Origin: Sipunculus nudus
Taxonomy: Eukaryota > Annelida > Sipuncula > Golfingiida > Sipunculidae
Reading direction: 5' to 3'
DNA: 64,000 bases
Assembly (NCBI GenBank): GCA_026874595.1
Contig: CM049318.1
Location: 33,937,956 to 34,001,955 of the forward strand
Position numbers and translations under genes: made by a program. Of the stretch, positions 41,191-53,900 are shown piece after piece; within the stretch, counting starts at the first letter, position 1; each line of letters starts with the position of its first letter. A model generated the notes under the pieces. That model was not told where the DNA came from. It searched no databases and saw only the letters and a program-made list of their open reading frames with translations.

Positions 41191-42765
41191 TATTTAGGGT
41201 GAGCCAGGCATGGCGGGAACACCAGTAATCCACTTTCAGGCACAAAATTAAAGCGCGACCCCATTCACAAGCAAGCAATATTTTGTCCGCAAAAAAACAG
41301 TGCACCTGTAATATCAGCTTCTTACATTATTGAAATTTACATTTCGGTTTAATTCAAAAGTTTAAAGACCTGTTATGCAGACCATGTTGTAAACGGGATT
41401 TCATTTTAATCCAGCAAATATGGGCGGAGGAAAATCCATATTCAGGCTGGTGCAAATTGATGACTTCAGCTAAAATGGGTAGTACACGAATTCAAAGTTT
41501 GATAGCACTTACAACCTGCTAAATAAATACCCTTATATAATGATAAACCCATACTTACCAGTGTCTCTGTGATCTGATCGTGAATTTAATCAGAATATTT
41601 CCTAAAATCGGACCGATTGACTGTAAACGGGCCACTTCCGCGATTGTGTGGGTAGTTTTCCCAGAATTTGGGAAGATATAAAAGCTGGACGATGGATGTT
41701 AAAAGACGGAATGTCTAAGCATTTCAAATGCTGTCTCCTGGCCCCGCCAGTTGTTTATTTAACTTTAATCTCCCATTTATCAACATTATAAACCAAGCTT
41801 TTCATTATATTATTGTTGTTTGGGTTTCATTTTGAGGGATTAAAAATATCTGATGGTGTTTGGCCTACGTGACCCTCAACGCGGATCCGCATCTTTCTTC
41901 AAGTTACCAATCATCAATATACGAAGGCGTTTTTACCGTTCTCGGAGTAAATGTACAACGGTCGTGTGGGCCTTATTTGTTGGGTTGATTTGTAAGAGGT
42001 GGGAACAAAATAAATTGGATAAACAAGTTACAGCATTGTTATTCATTAAATTCGTTCCTGCGAAAGAACTTTTGATATTTATAATACATCAGGTTTTAAT
42101 TTTTGTTTAATACCGCAATCACAAGATATATATAGGGCCCGGCCTTTTTAATTTAATTTATGTAAAGTTTTATGGACATAACTATAATGTTGGGGGAATA
42201 TATTTACTGAAATAAATAAATATATAAATAAATAATAGTATTTGAAGTAGAAATTGCAGTGGTTGTAGTAGTAGTAGTAGCTCGGATCCAGGATTTAGGA
42301 AAAGGCTGGGGCCAATTAAGCCAGAAAACTAATTATATGACAAAATCTAAAAAAAAGTCCCCAGGTCCGAAATGGGGGGGGGGGGGGGCGTCAATGCCGC
42401 AAACATTAGTCTGAAACCCTAAACAATTATAACCGGATGTCGGCGCCTGAAAATTAAGGAGGGGGGGGGGGGTCCTGACCCCATATATGCACCCTCCCCC
42501 CACCCCCCCCACCCCCGAACCCACCCCCGCCCTCGATCTGGATCGGCTTCTGGAAGTAGTACGTGATAGTAATAGTACGTAGTACATGAACTGTCATGAA
42601 GTACAGTGTACACCTAGCACTACCTGTAGTTGTAATTAACGAACAATTAATGTTGTTGGTACAGTGGTATATAGTACATTTTAATTAAATTTCAATCAGA
42701 CACGGTTTTCTGTATAATTACATGCATGATTGTAATGCCTATGACATGTATATTTCCTTTATCTA

Positions 42766-42769
<4 letters not shown>

Positions 42770-42824
<55 letters not shown>
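42770..42824. repeat. (TA)n microsatellite; others at 43574-43593, 43917-43962, 44523-44564
   Basis: Perfect TA dinucleotide tracts clustered within 2 kb upstream of POLR1B. They interrupt the interval that should hold its promoter. Confidence 0.95.
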
Positions 42825-42828
<4 letters not shown>

Positions 42829-43014
42829 GTTGACATGGGGGAAAAAAGGAAGTTCAGTGAAAAAATAAATACCAGTTTAGGTCTTTGTTGTGCACTTTTA
42901 CTTTCAACCGATAAAAAATATGAAAGTCAGTTACCTTTCTGTCGTCAATTTTTTTATTATTGATTCTATCACGGATCAGTACAGCAAAACAAATAAATTA
43001 TTGCCCCCCCCCCC

Positions 43015-43380
43015 CCCCAGGTTGGTATGAGTATATCCCCGGCCGCGTGTGTTTGTTTCTGTGTATGCGTATGTTAGTGTTTGTTCACAACATATAACTC
43101 ACGCAATCATGAACCCATTCTCTTGAAATTATCAGGGCATGTCGGGAATGGGGCAGTGGAGAATTGAGATTTGGTGTGGATCCGGAATATGATCTGGATT
43201 TATTAACGTCATCAAGGAATATTTACAAACGTATACGTGCAGTCACTTAAATTTATGCATGAATGGACCTGGGTATATATAATATGGGCCGAATAAATGA
43301 CTGCAAACACGGGTTCGGGAGTGTCCAGCAAGGGATATATACCCTCCATGACGAAGCCTTAATTGCTTTTCTAAGAATGC
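43015..43380 (+). repeat. Dispersed repeat, related to 10380-10745
   Basis: Second member of the family in the intergenic region, bounded by a run of C at the left and aagaatgcagaagcggatcc at the right. Confidence 0.65.
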
Positions 43381-43916
43381 AGAAGCGGATCCAGGGGGAG
43401 GGTGGTGGTGGTGGTCCAGGGGTTCCTTAAAATAACTGCGGGTCCCCCTCCCCCCCCCCCCCCAAAAAAAAGGGAGGGGACCAACGCAACCTTTTTTAGG
43501 GGTTTTAACCAGTTTTTGCGACCTTTCATCCCTTTTTCCGGACCTGTGGACCCTATATTTTAGGCTTTGTCACTATATATATATATATATATAGTCCTCC
43601 TGGGCTAACCCCCTCACCCCCTTTCCTTAATCAAGGATCCGCCCCTGGAATGGCACATTGTTTGTAGACTTTATACCTATAACTCTCGAATGCAGAAGGA
43701 AAGGGAACAAAATGGTGCGAGACGCAAAATCCAGCTGTGCTTTTTATTTCCCTATTTCCCATGAGTTTATATAGGTCGAACAAGAGGGAGGCACAACCTT
43801 TTTCAAATTCCGCCCCTGACAGTGGCACGCACGATCGATAGGACTGCACACGGGTCATTCTACAGAAAACAACCCAATTCATGAAAATTCATGTCCCTAG
43901 CATTCACAGTGCCGTA

Positions 43917-43962
<46 letters not shown>

Positions 43963-44521
43963 CATCTGTCATTTTGCTTTTGGGATTTAATTTTAGTGTC
44001 TTATTTTTTTCTGCTTAATTTGAGCTTATTTGTTTAGCAAAGTAATAGCTAAACTGCTTCAAATCTATACTTAATGGTTCAAATGTCATTAAAAAGTACC
44101 TGTCCCCATGGCAGGCCATAATAAAAAAAACTGATTATCCTCTTATTTTTATTTAAAATGGCATAGGCCTAGGATTTTTTCACTCTTCATGTTTAATAAA
44201 ATTATTCCTTAAAACTTCCACAATTTTCTTTACATCCCTCTTATTTTTCTATTTTTATTGCGATTAATTTAAATGTGTGTCCCCAGCTTTTTTCTTCAAC
44301 ACCGTTATAAAGACGATTCGATAGCCATATGACACGATGCATGTTGATTGATTACTCCTTGTTAAAAACCACCTAAGTTGAAGTAACGTCACAGAATGAC
44401 TCCACAAAACCATCATTATTGGTATGTATTTTGTCATTTTACAACAGGAAATTTGTGTGGGTGCGTGTAATCATCACTCTTCTATCAGACCAACTGGATT
44501 GTTATATATATATGCTCATCG

Positions 44522-44566
<45 letters not shown>

Positions 44567-44852
44567 CTTTACTAGACATAAAAAAAACAGTCCATTCTTC
44601 CCTGTCTCTTTGAAATGCATACATTTTTCACAGGTAAATAAAGAGATAAACCGGACTTAGGACCATCGATCGGCCGCATATGATTCCCGCCAAAGGTAAT
44701 GCGGAGAGTCAAAACACACGCCGTAAGCACAAGTGGTGGCAGTAGTCTTGGTTGGGGGGGGGGGGGGATGGGTAAGCGTCGAAATACGGGTAACAGAGAA
44801 GCTCCCATGTGGGATTGTTGTCACATGTCAAAATAACTGATTCTGTATCACA

Positions 44853-44924
44853 ATGGCTCAACAGCCAAGTTTCAAGAACCTGACATCGTCCTCATATGGA
44901 CGTCCTGAACCGAAGCAACACGCT
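44853..44924 (+). CDS. POLR1B: POLR1B exon 1 (start codon)
   Basis: The ATG sits in the context tcacaATGG and is followed by AQQPSFKNLTSSSYGRPEP and KQHA. It ends at a consensus gtaagt donor. The match to the KHLTDPSYG region of the human protein places the start; human has about 8 extra N-terminal residues. Confidence 0.88.
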
Positions 44925-47900
44925 GTAAGTATCCATGTAAGCCTCCTGTTCTATTACAATGCACTCAACGAGATGAAACCATAAATTCTTACATTATCGC
45001 TCAGTGATTGAGTGACAACATGGGGTTGAAAAAGTCTTCAAGCAGACTGTCAAGACTTTATATATGTCACCATTCGAGTCTTACTTATGCATAACGAGTG
45101 ACATGTCGAAATGACTGGAACATGTTCAGGGCCCGAATGTCGAATCACTCACGCACCTATACAGATAGGGGTCAAAAACACTACTGGTCTGGTTGGCAGT
45201 GCAGTGCGGACTGCCAACCAGACCACTATATGTGATGTATAGCTATTAGTACACTAGTCATACTCTATGCATCAGTGCACAGCCAGCAACACCATACCAT
45301 CTAAAATAGCTATAAAAACAAATGGGGGCGTGTTTAATCTGTGTACCACTACAATATCAGTTAGTGGTGTTGAATTAATCATATAAAGCAAGTTGTACCT
45401 ATTATTCAACTAAAATTAGTTTTTATACCACTGATCAAAGGTAGATAAATTTTAATATATTAGGATTTAATAAGAACTAAAACAAAAGTAACATGCTAAG
45501 AAATTATTAAATCAATTAGAAAAATAATTACAACTATTTAGAAAGTAGAATAATATTTAACTGTAGTGATGGTGTATATATTCCATTCCGTAGCCGTTTA
45601 ACTTTACATGCACATTAACCATTTATGTGTGTGGTTAATTCCCATTTATCTCATTTGGTCTCAAAAATTTAATTTTGATTTAACAGTAACCAATCAGTAA
45701 CCTTTGGTGAGTTGGTAGTCAGAGTAGGAGTATGTTGTGACAGTACATAGGCATTCACAAAACCAATTAATAGAATAACAATAACCAGACAGACAAATAT
45801 AAAAAAATTAATATGAATTTTTAAAAATTTAGGAAATCTAAAAATAAATCATAACTATAAATCTAATTTGTGTAAAATCACAAATTTAGTGTAACATTTA
45901 ACAGTTTATTTAATTACTGTTGTTTGGAAGATCAAATACATTTTAAATTATGTTTTCAATATATATATTACTGTTGCAATATATACTATTACTGTTTTAA
46001 GATATAATATTAGTGTTGTTGATAAGAATTATAGAAATGGAATATCCAATAATTGAAATTTACTCAAACTGATAAATATCTAAGTATCCAGTAAGTATAA
46101 ACTGGGTATAATAAACTAACCTGGACTCGAGGGGGGGGGGGTCTTATATAGGGGATTACAAGGTTGTTTAAATTCTACATGAATATCTTTATCCTGCAAA
46201 TGAAGGCTTCAGGCCCATAGATCCAAATTCTAAATCAAATGATATAATAATAAATGAACATCTTTAATGTACTGCAACCACAACCTTGACCTCACCAATG
46301 GTTGTCTTCAACATAACAAGAAACTCGTAGATCAAGGGGGAATTAGCCTCACAGAGTGATCATTCAGGGTTGTGGGAATTTAATTGTCTGTGGTATATAC
46401 CATCACTACAGTTATTATTCTACTTGATATATTGTGGCATTTTAAATAATATGTAAAAAACATCTCATTAGGTTATTGTTAGGAATATTTGTCACTGTTT
46501 AGATCTTTTGTACTAAGTCTTATATAACTCATGGTTAAAAATTGACACCCTCTTTCAATGTTGAATACAGATTTTAAAATATCTGCAAAAATCTTGTCAA
46601 TAGACTTAAGACAATATTACCTCGTATAATAAATTCTGACCGAACAGGATTTATTATAAAAACAGATACATCAGGGAAAAAATGATGAAAATAACATATA
46701 TTTGCATATGCCAGAAAACATAAAATAAATAACTACTTTATATCAAATAGATTTGGAAAGGCTTTTGCTTGTTCAGAACGGTCCCAAATTCAGGTTACTT
46801 TAAATCTCTACAAATTTGGAGAATTCTTCATAAAATAGGCTAATATTCTTTACACTAACATCAGCAGTTGTGTCATGAATAAAGGTTGGGCTATACTCAG
46901 TATTTCACAATTTCTTGAGGAGTAAGATAAGGGGTAAGTATTCATTTAAGCATCTAAAATATTAGCAGATGAAATCAGAAATAATCCAAATATTTAAGGA
47001 GTTCAAATCAGAGATAAGAATATAAATTAATACAATATGCAGATGACACCGCACTAATACTAACAGTTCTAGGGGGTTACCAGTCTATCATGGAAGCTAT
47101 TAAGAGATTTAAATACTTTGAAAAAAAAATCAGGACTTATGATAAACGTAGATAAAACAGTAGTGATGCCAGTACATGATAAATTAAATGATGAAGATTT
47201 TTTTTTTAAGTTTAAATTTTGTGTAATAATCATTTATATTTTATCTGTTGTATGACTATGTGATTTATGTTTTCTTGATGGTTGAAAAAAAGTCTTATAT
47301 CACTCCAGTGAATGGTACCCAAAATAAGTAACTGTTTACCTCATGTATATATGCGCTATATTGTTAAAATGTTATTAAATTATTGCCATGTGTTAGATCT
47401 AGTATATTCCCTATATTAATAATATGATATATAAAATGTTATTAAATTATTGCCATTTGTTAGATCTAGTATATGCGCTATATTGTTAATATGTTAAAAA
47501 ATGTTATTAAATTATTGCCATTTGTTAGATTAAATATATGTGCTTTATTGTTAATATGTTAAATAAAATGTTATTAAATTATTTCCATTTGTTAAATCTA
47601 GTATATGGGCTATATTGTTAATATGTTTAAAAATAAAATGTTATTAAAATTTTGCAATTTGTTGGATCTAGTACCATCTGTTGGAACTATTGTACAAAGA
47701 ATGATGTCACTCTTGTGTAGCTTTCAGCTTCATTAATTCGTAGATGCATTATATTTAAAGCGATTTATCACATTATTACTGGAACTATTTGGCATCTATT
47801 GGAGAGAATAACTGATAATATCTGGATAATAGTAACTAACTGATAATAAGTATAGTGTGGTATGTATTGATTATTGTATGTAAGCATAAGTATATTGTTA

Positions 47901-50900
47901 CTGAAACGTTTTATGTACTGTGATCACTGAGTATGACAACTGACATCAGACAGTCTTCTCACCAAAGGTTACTGTTACATCAAAAGTAAACTCATCAAAG
48001 GTTACTGTTATATTCTGACAAGTTCAAAGATATTAAGCCACATGCAGTCGCACAAGGCTAACTGACTAAAAACAAATAGCTTAAAATATGTAAAACTTTG
48101 CTAAATAGCATGGTTTGGCTATACATATTGTGTATTTAATATTTATAAGCAAAGGTTACAGTTATATATAAAATAATAAACTCTTTAAAGGTAACTGAAA
48201 TGTGGACACTGAAAATAAATTGTCTATGATATATAAACATCATCACCCCAGTAATTACTCTACTGTACATATAATCAGATAATGGCCATGTGGGTTATCT
48301 GTTAATCTAATTATACAACTATTCATCCAGGCTAATTAGATGGTATGGTGTGGCTGGCTGTGCACTGATGCATAGAGGGTGACTATATACATCACATATA
48401 GTGGTCTGGTTGGCAGTACTGCCAACTAGACCACACTGCCGACCAGACCAGTAGTGTTTTAGCCTCTATTGCCTATACAGTGCCCACTATGCCATATCAC
48501 ACAACAAGGGACGCTTTCTAACATATAACTGCCTATAATACTACTCAAATATCACTTTCTTACCTAAACTCAATCACAGTTTATGACATTTTACATCTTT
48601 TATATACAATCTCCTTGTAGTCGTATCAACATCCTTCTACGTCCGCCATGATCAACTGTACAGTGTCACATAAAATATCATTCCCTTTTTTTTAAATACG
48701 TCATCAGGAAATCCCCACCTTTTGGCATAACCAACACCTTCACAATCTCGCATAACTCTAAGTAGGATTCATCACATCTCAATACAATGTTTTTAGATAA
48801 TTCTAGGACTCACAGGGGGGTTTGGGGGTCTCCTCCCAATCATTACTCATGTTGATTGTTATATCCTGGGGGGGGGGGGGGTCTCCCACAATAATTACCC
48901 ATATTCATTCTAATTACTCTTCATGTTTATATATTTACTCATGTTGATTTTGATATCCTGGGGGGGGGGGGGGGGGTTGGGGGGTCTCCCCCCAATATTT
49001 ACTCAAATTCATTCTATTTACCCAAGTAAACAATCATTCATCTTTACCTTTTACTATCCTGATTCATTTTTCAACTAGTTACACAAAGCGATTGATTTGG
49101 TGTTCGTACGAAGTTAATTCGCTGATCACATGATCATGACTCCTGGTGAAGTAGTACCCCACAGTGTACCACGTGATCACATTTTTTAATCCAGGTTTAA
49201 ATACCCCCGTTTTCCCTGGTTCCGCAACGAGTTCTGTGTGGCATAATGGTTATGCAACAGGACATGTATGCCTCCAGTCAGTGGTTCGAGACCCAATCCA
49301 GCACACTGTCTTTGCATGTCATGTCAAATGTACTAATAATTCATTTATTTCATCTCTTCCAGGTACTTCCACACAGCCAAGTTTAAGATGTCACATGAAC
49401 ACATATCACAAGTCAAACAGGAGACAGGAAACAGTTGTTATATATGTACTGAAAACCCAACCACAAAACTATACCCCTTTTTTCTCTCTATCCCCATCAC
49501 TTATATCGCCCTCTTAACCTTGTTTTGCTAACCAGGGGTGCGTGAGTGATTCTACATTCGCTCCCATGTTCAGAATCTGGTCAATATTTGGAGATGTGCA
49601 AAATAAAGACATTTTCTCTGCATTTTTAGTCATATTTATTTCCTGTGTACTCAATAGATGTCATACTCTTATTAAATAATAGGACATATTACGCTTCCAC
49701 TTTGTTCCAGCTTCATCAACCTATATGACATTAAGACTATTTTCTCATAGCAATGCATCCATTATCAGCAAAGCAGATACCAGCCCAGCGAGGACCACCA
49801 CGGCCAATGTTGTTACATCTCATTTTGACAGACAGCACACTAGCCTGGGAAACCACGTTCATAGGCCACAGGCTCACACTGAGAGGCCTGACACCGGGCC
49901 CTGTACACCTGGGTTGCAGTGCTAATAAGTGAGCTTTGAGTAAAAACAAAATGTAACAACGTTGGCTGTGTCATCTTAACACTTATTGCACAGCAAACAT
50001 GAATTTTCAAAAGGTTTTAAAATGTTTATTTACAAGTATTCATGTTTTCTGTTTAAACTTCTAACAATATATTTCCACCTACATAACTTCCTGTGTGGTT
50101 GTATATTTGATAATTTGGAGTAATTATTACAAGCTGATTCCCTCAAAAGGAATTTTTGGTATATGGGTTCTACTACCCATGTCAGCTTATACTCTTCCCT
50201 TTCTGGAAAATATTATCATGTTTTCCTGTGTTTTCAAGGCTCACTGGACTTAATAAATGGATTAAATCAATGATACTTTATGTTATCATACAGGTAAAGA
50301 ACCATTTTGTACAATGTATGTAGTTTTGGTAACTGTAGTAGCTGCTGGGTCTTAAAGCTAAGGGCCACCCCTGCTAGTGCACATCGCGGACGCCCAGCTA
50401 ACTGGTACACTTGCTATTGGGACATACTGAAAGCTGGGCCCAGACTGAGAAACCCGGGCCTAATTTAAACACATGAAAAAAGACCTTTTCATAATAGAAT
50501 CGATCTTGAAACTGAGTTAATCATAAAGATTGGGTTTACTCCTTCCCTTTGAAATAAAAATTTAGCTGTTAATTCATATTTTTAGTGGTATTTTATTACT
50601 CTTAATAATGGTTAAAATGCCTTTATTTGGGGCTGTCAGAAAACTCTGGCCAACAAAAAACAGCCGTATCATACTTATTTAATGCGTAGTTTACACTTTC
50701 TGTAAGTGATAATAATAGAATGGACAGTAATCTAACCACAGAAACCAGAAAAGAAACTAAAATTCAGAAAATCAAGCCGATACCTCACTAAAACATATGG
50801 TCCCACAGACGATCAATTTTTCCGACATACATCTCCCAGGCCCAAATCAAAATGCATTTACACTCCATTACAAATTATATACGTCTCATTTTATGACTTG

Positions 50901-53900
50901 TTACATTAGATTAGACAATCATATAACTGTGTACAAGATTAAAAATGTAAAATATTCCGATTTTCAAGCATTAATTACAGTTTTGGGATGGTCTTATAAA
51001 AGGCTAATAACGTACCTTATACAAATTGTCGTGCATTGCATGGGGTACAGAGGTCCAATTTTTAACATGTTTCCATTTAAATAGCCCAAATGGTTACTCC
51101 CGTAACTGTTCAAGTGTTTTAAGTTTTATTTCAACTGGTTAAACCATAATCTTCAAATGAATTTAAATTTTATGTTTTAGGTATTAGGTAGGACCAAAAA
51201 TTAATGTAGCACTATATCATAAAAATGCTACTTTACTTAGTGAAAAATAGGAAATAATTGGAGGTGGCAAATAGATAATTAATTGCCTACTGCTGCCCAA
51301 TTAATTGCCCTCCACACAACCTTGTATACGATACCACTCCTATCTCAGAATTTCATGTCATTATGCTAAGGAAACTTTTATAGATATATGCATCATTTTT
51401 ATGCAATTTTCTATATTTCTGAAATACAAAAACTAGTTGTTGCCTGCCTAGATCTCTGGTGACCCCATATTTTTTGTGGGTGAAACTTTATCATATAGTA
51501 TGTGATTCATAGGCCAAAGTAAAATAAGAAATCAATTCTTGATTTTGTAAATTTTATATTATTCCTGCAGAGGAGTGATGTATTGTGGTCATTTCAACTG
51601 GGTATTTATTTTTATTATATATCAAATTTGGCAATATATTTTTAGCGAACCTGTGAGCTTTTGCGATGGTGTGGCGGCGTTCGTTGGCTGTCGTCCGTCG
51701 TCTGTACGTTAACCCATACTATCTTGAAAAAGGCAAGAGGTAGCATCGCGAAATTTTATGCAAAAAATAAGTCATCTAAAAAACTATATCAGATTTTGCT
51801 TATTTTTTGGCTAACTGCATTTTCTTAGATTTTATAGGGAAAAAGCTAAAAAAGCTTTAAAAATCTTCTTCTCTGAAAATGTTTAGCCAAATTGTCCAAT
51901 ATTTAACAGAAATGATTCCTGGAATAATCTTTCTCAAGTTTGTTCGAATGGTTTAAGTTTGGTGATTTTTGGCCGAGTTAGAGGAAGTTGAACTTAGTCA
52001 TCTGTCCATAAAAGCATACTAAAATTACAATCTCAGAAACGGCTGGAGCTTTCATCACCAAATTTTATGCCAATGTTGTTCACATGAGACATGTCTGAAA
52101 TTGAGGTATTGGTGGCGCCACCTGCATCGGCCTTTTTTGTACGGGGGTCATCAGTGCCGGTATCATACTGACGGCTACAAAAAACTTTTTCTCTGAAACC
52201 ATATGGCCAAATAGTTTAATATCACACAGAAATGATCCTACGGTAGTGCTTTCTGAAGTTTGTTCAAATGGTCTCAGTTCAGTGACTTTTGGCTGAGTTA
52301 TGGGAAGCTGAATTTAGTCATATGCTGTAACAGCCCATTTTAGCTCAGTGGCTACAAAGATCTTCTCCTCAAAAACCACTGGGCCAAATTCTTAAATCTC
52401 ACACATTAATTATCCTTAGATTTTGATAATTCAAGTTTGTTCAAATGGTTTTGGTTCAGTGACTTTTGGCTGAGTTATCGGAAGCTTAACTTAGCCATTT
52501 TGCTGTATTTTCCCATATGAGTTATAAACCTGTAAAATTGTTTTTGACTAACCCTACTGAGGCCAATTTGTTTAATATTTTACAAGAATAATCCCCTGAA
52601 TAATTCCTATAATAATTGTCTTTTATGGTTCCAAAGAATGAATTTTGGCTGAATTATAATGATTCAATTGAGTCATTTTACCATATATGTTAGCTGTGTT
52701 AAGCAGATACATCTAAACTGGCACCAGTTTATCAGCATTTATTACATCATGCCTCTAGACATTTAGATTTCAGGTTATCTATGGTTAATATTGACAAGAA
52801 TGTTTTTTAAAAGCTTTTAAAAAATGTAGATTTATGATTTTTAGATATTCCTCATGCCAGGCAATGTTTACAATCACAGGTATACAGCTCTCTGTGGGTA
52901 TATAAAGATGACTGTACATGGATTATAAATAATTGGTATCCATAGTCAAATTTCAAGATTTTGTCATCAGTGAGATGTATCTGTATTACAATTTTGCATT
53001 CAATATGCATCTGTATTAATTTTTAGTTAACCTGTGAGCTAATGCGATGGTGTAACGGCGTTTGTCTTCTGTACGTTAACCCATACTATTTTGAATATGA
53101 TTGGAGCTAGCATCATGAAATTTAATGCAAAAAATTAGCCATCTGAAAATTTTCTTAAATTTTATGGAGAAAAAGCTAAATAAAACCTTTAAAAATTTTC
53201 TCCTCCGAAACACTCAAGCCAAATTGTTCAATATTTCACAGAAATAATCTTTTATACCATCTCCCTCAATTTTGTTCCAATTGTTCAAGTTTGGTGAATT
53301 TTGGCCGAGTTACAGGAATTGAACTTAGTCATCTAACCAAAAAAGCATACTAAAATGACAGTCTCAGAAACAGCCAGAGCTATCATCACCAAATTTTTGC
53401 CAGTGTTGGTCACATGAGTCATTTATGAAATTCAGGTATTGGTGGCGCCACCTGAAATGACTTTTTTTTGTACGGGGGTCATTGGTCATCTGTACATTAA
53501 TCCATAATTTCTCAGGAATAGCAGGAGCTACCATTCCCCGATTTTATGCAATAATCTGTCACATATCAAATTTTGTGGGATTGAGCTTATTTTTTTGCTA
53601 TCTGCATTTACTTAGATTTTATGGGGAAAAAGCTTCTTGTAGACGGTCCAGCCAAATTGTTCAATATTTTACATAAATGATCCCAGAGGCAAGCCCTCTC
53701 ATGTTTGTTCAAATGGTTTGCATTTGATGAATTTTAGTGGAGTTACACAAATTTGAACAGTCATTTGACCAAGTAAGCATACTGACATAGTACTCTCAGA
53801 AATGACAGAAGCTAGCATTACCAGGTATTGTGCAAATGTTGGTCACATGACTCATATTTGAAATTGCAGATTTTGTGGTGCCACCTACATTGACCTGTTT

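Larger units (their letters stand above)
40583..44852. other. Intergenic upstream of POLR1B
   Basis: Contains the CRE/ETS/TATA-like signals at 41183-41684, poly-G or poly-C runs (42376, 42462, 43002, 43448, 44752), (TA)n tracts and the 43015 repeat. No coding exon is recognised; the POLR1B core promoter is not identifiable by eye. Confidence 0.5.
45165..48471. mobile_element. 3.3-kb DNA transposon with long inverted termini (MULE-like) in POLR1B intron 1
   Basis: The left end, ataggggtcaaaaacactac then tggtctggttggcag, is the inverted match of the right end (reverse: caatagaggctaaaacacta ...). Homology continues for about 130 bp (gtgcactgatgcat blocks) and recurs deeper (gtaacctttggtgag at 45695 versus ctcaccaaaggttac at 47955). 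A 9-bp direct repeat cctatacag flanks it (45156-45164 and 48472-48480). Long TIRs with a 9-bp duplication suggest Mutator-like, but no transposase is seen; a hAT or P relative is possible. Confidence 0.65.

Noticed and set aside
42333-42613. Gly/Arg/Pro-rich minus-strand frames
   Set aside because: Produced by poly-G and poly-C runs; no splice or homology support.
44424-44660. 78-codon frame with a Tyr-Ile repeat
   Set aside because: Translation of a (TA)n microsatellite.
49251-49320. Functional tRNA gene
   Set aside because: A and B boxes are present but the acceptor and T stems do not pair.
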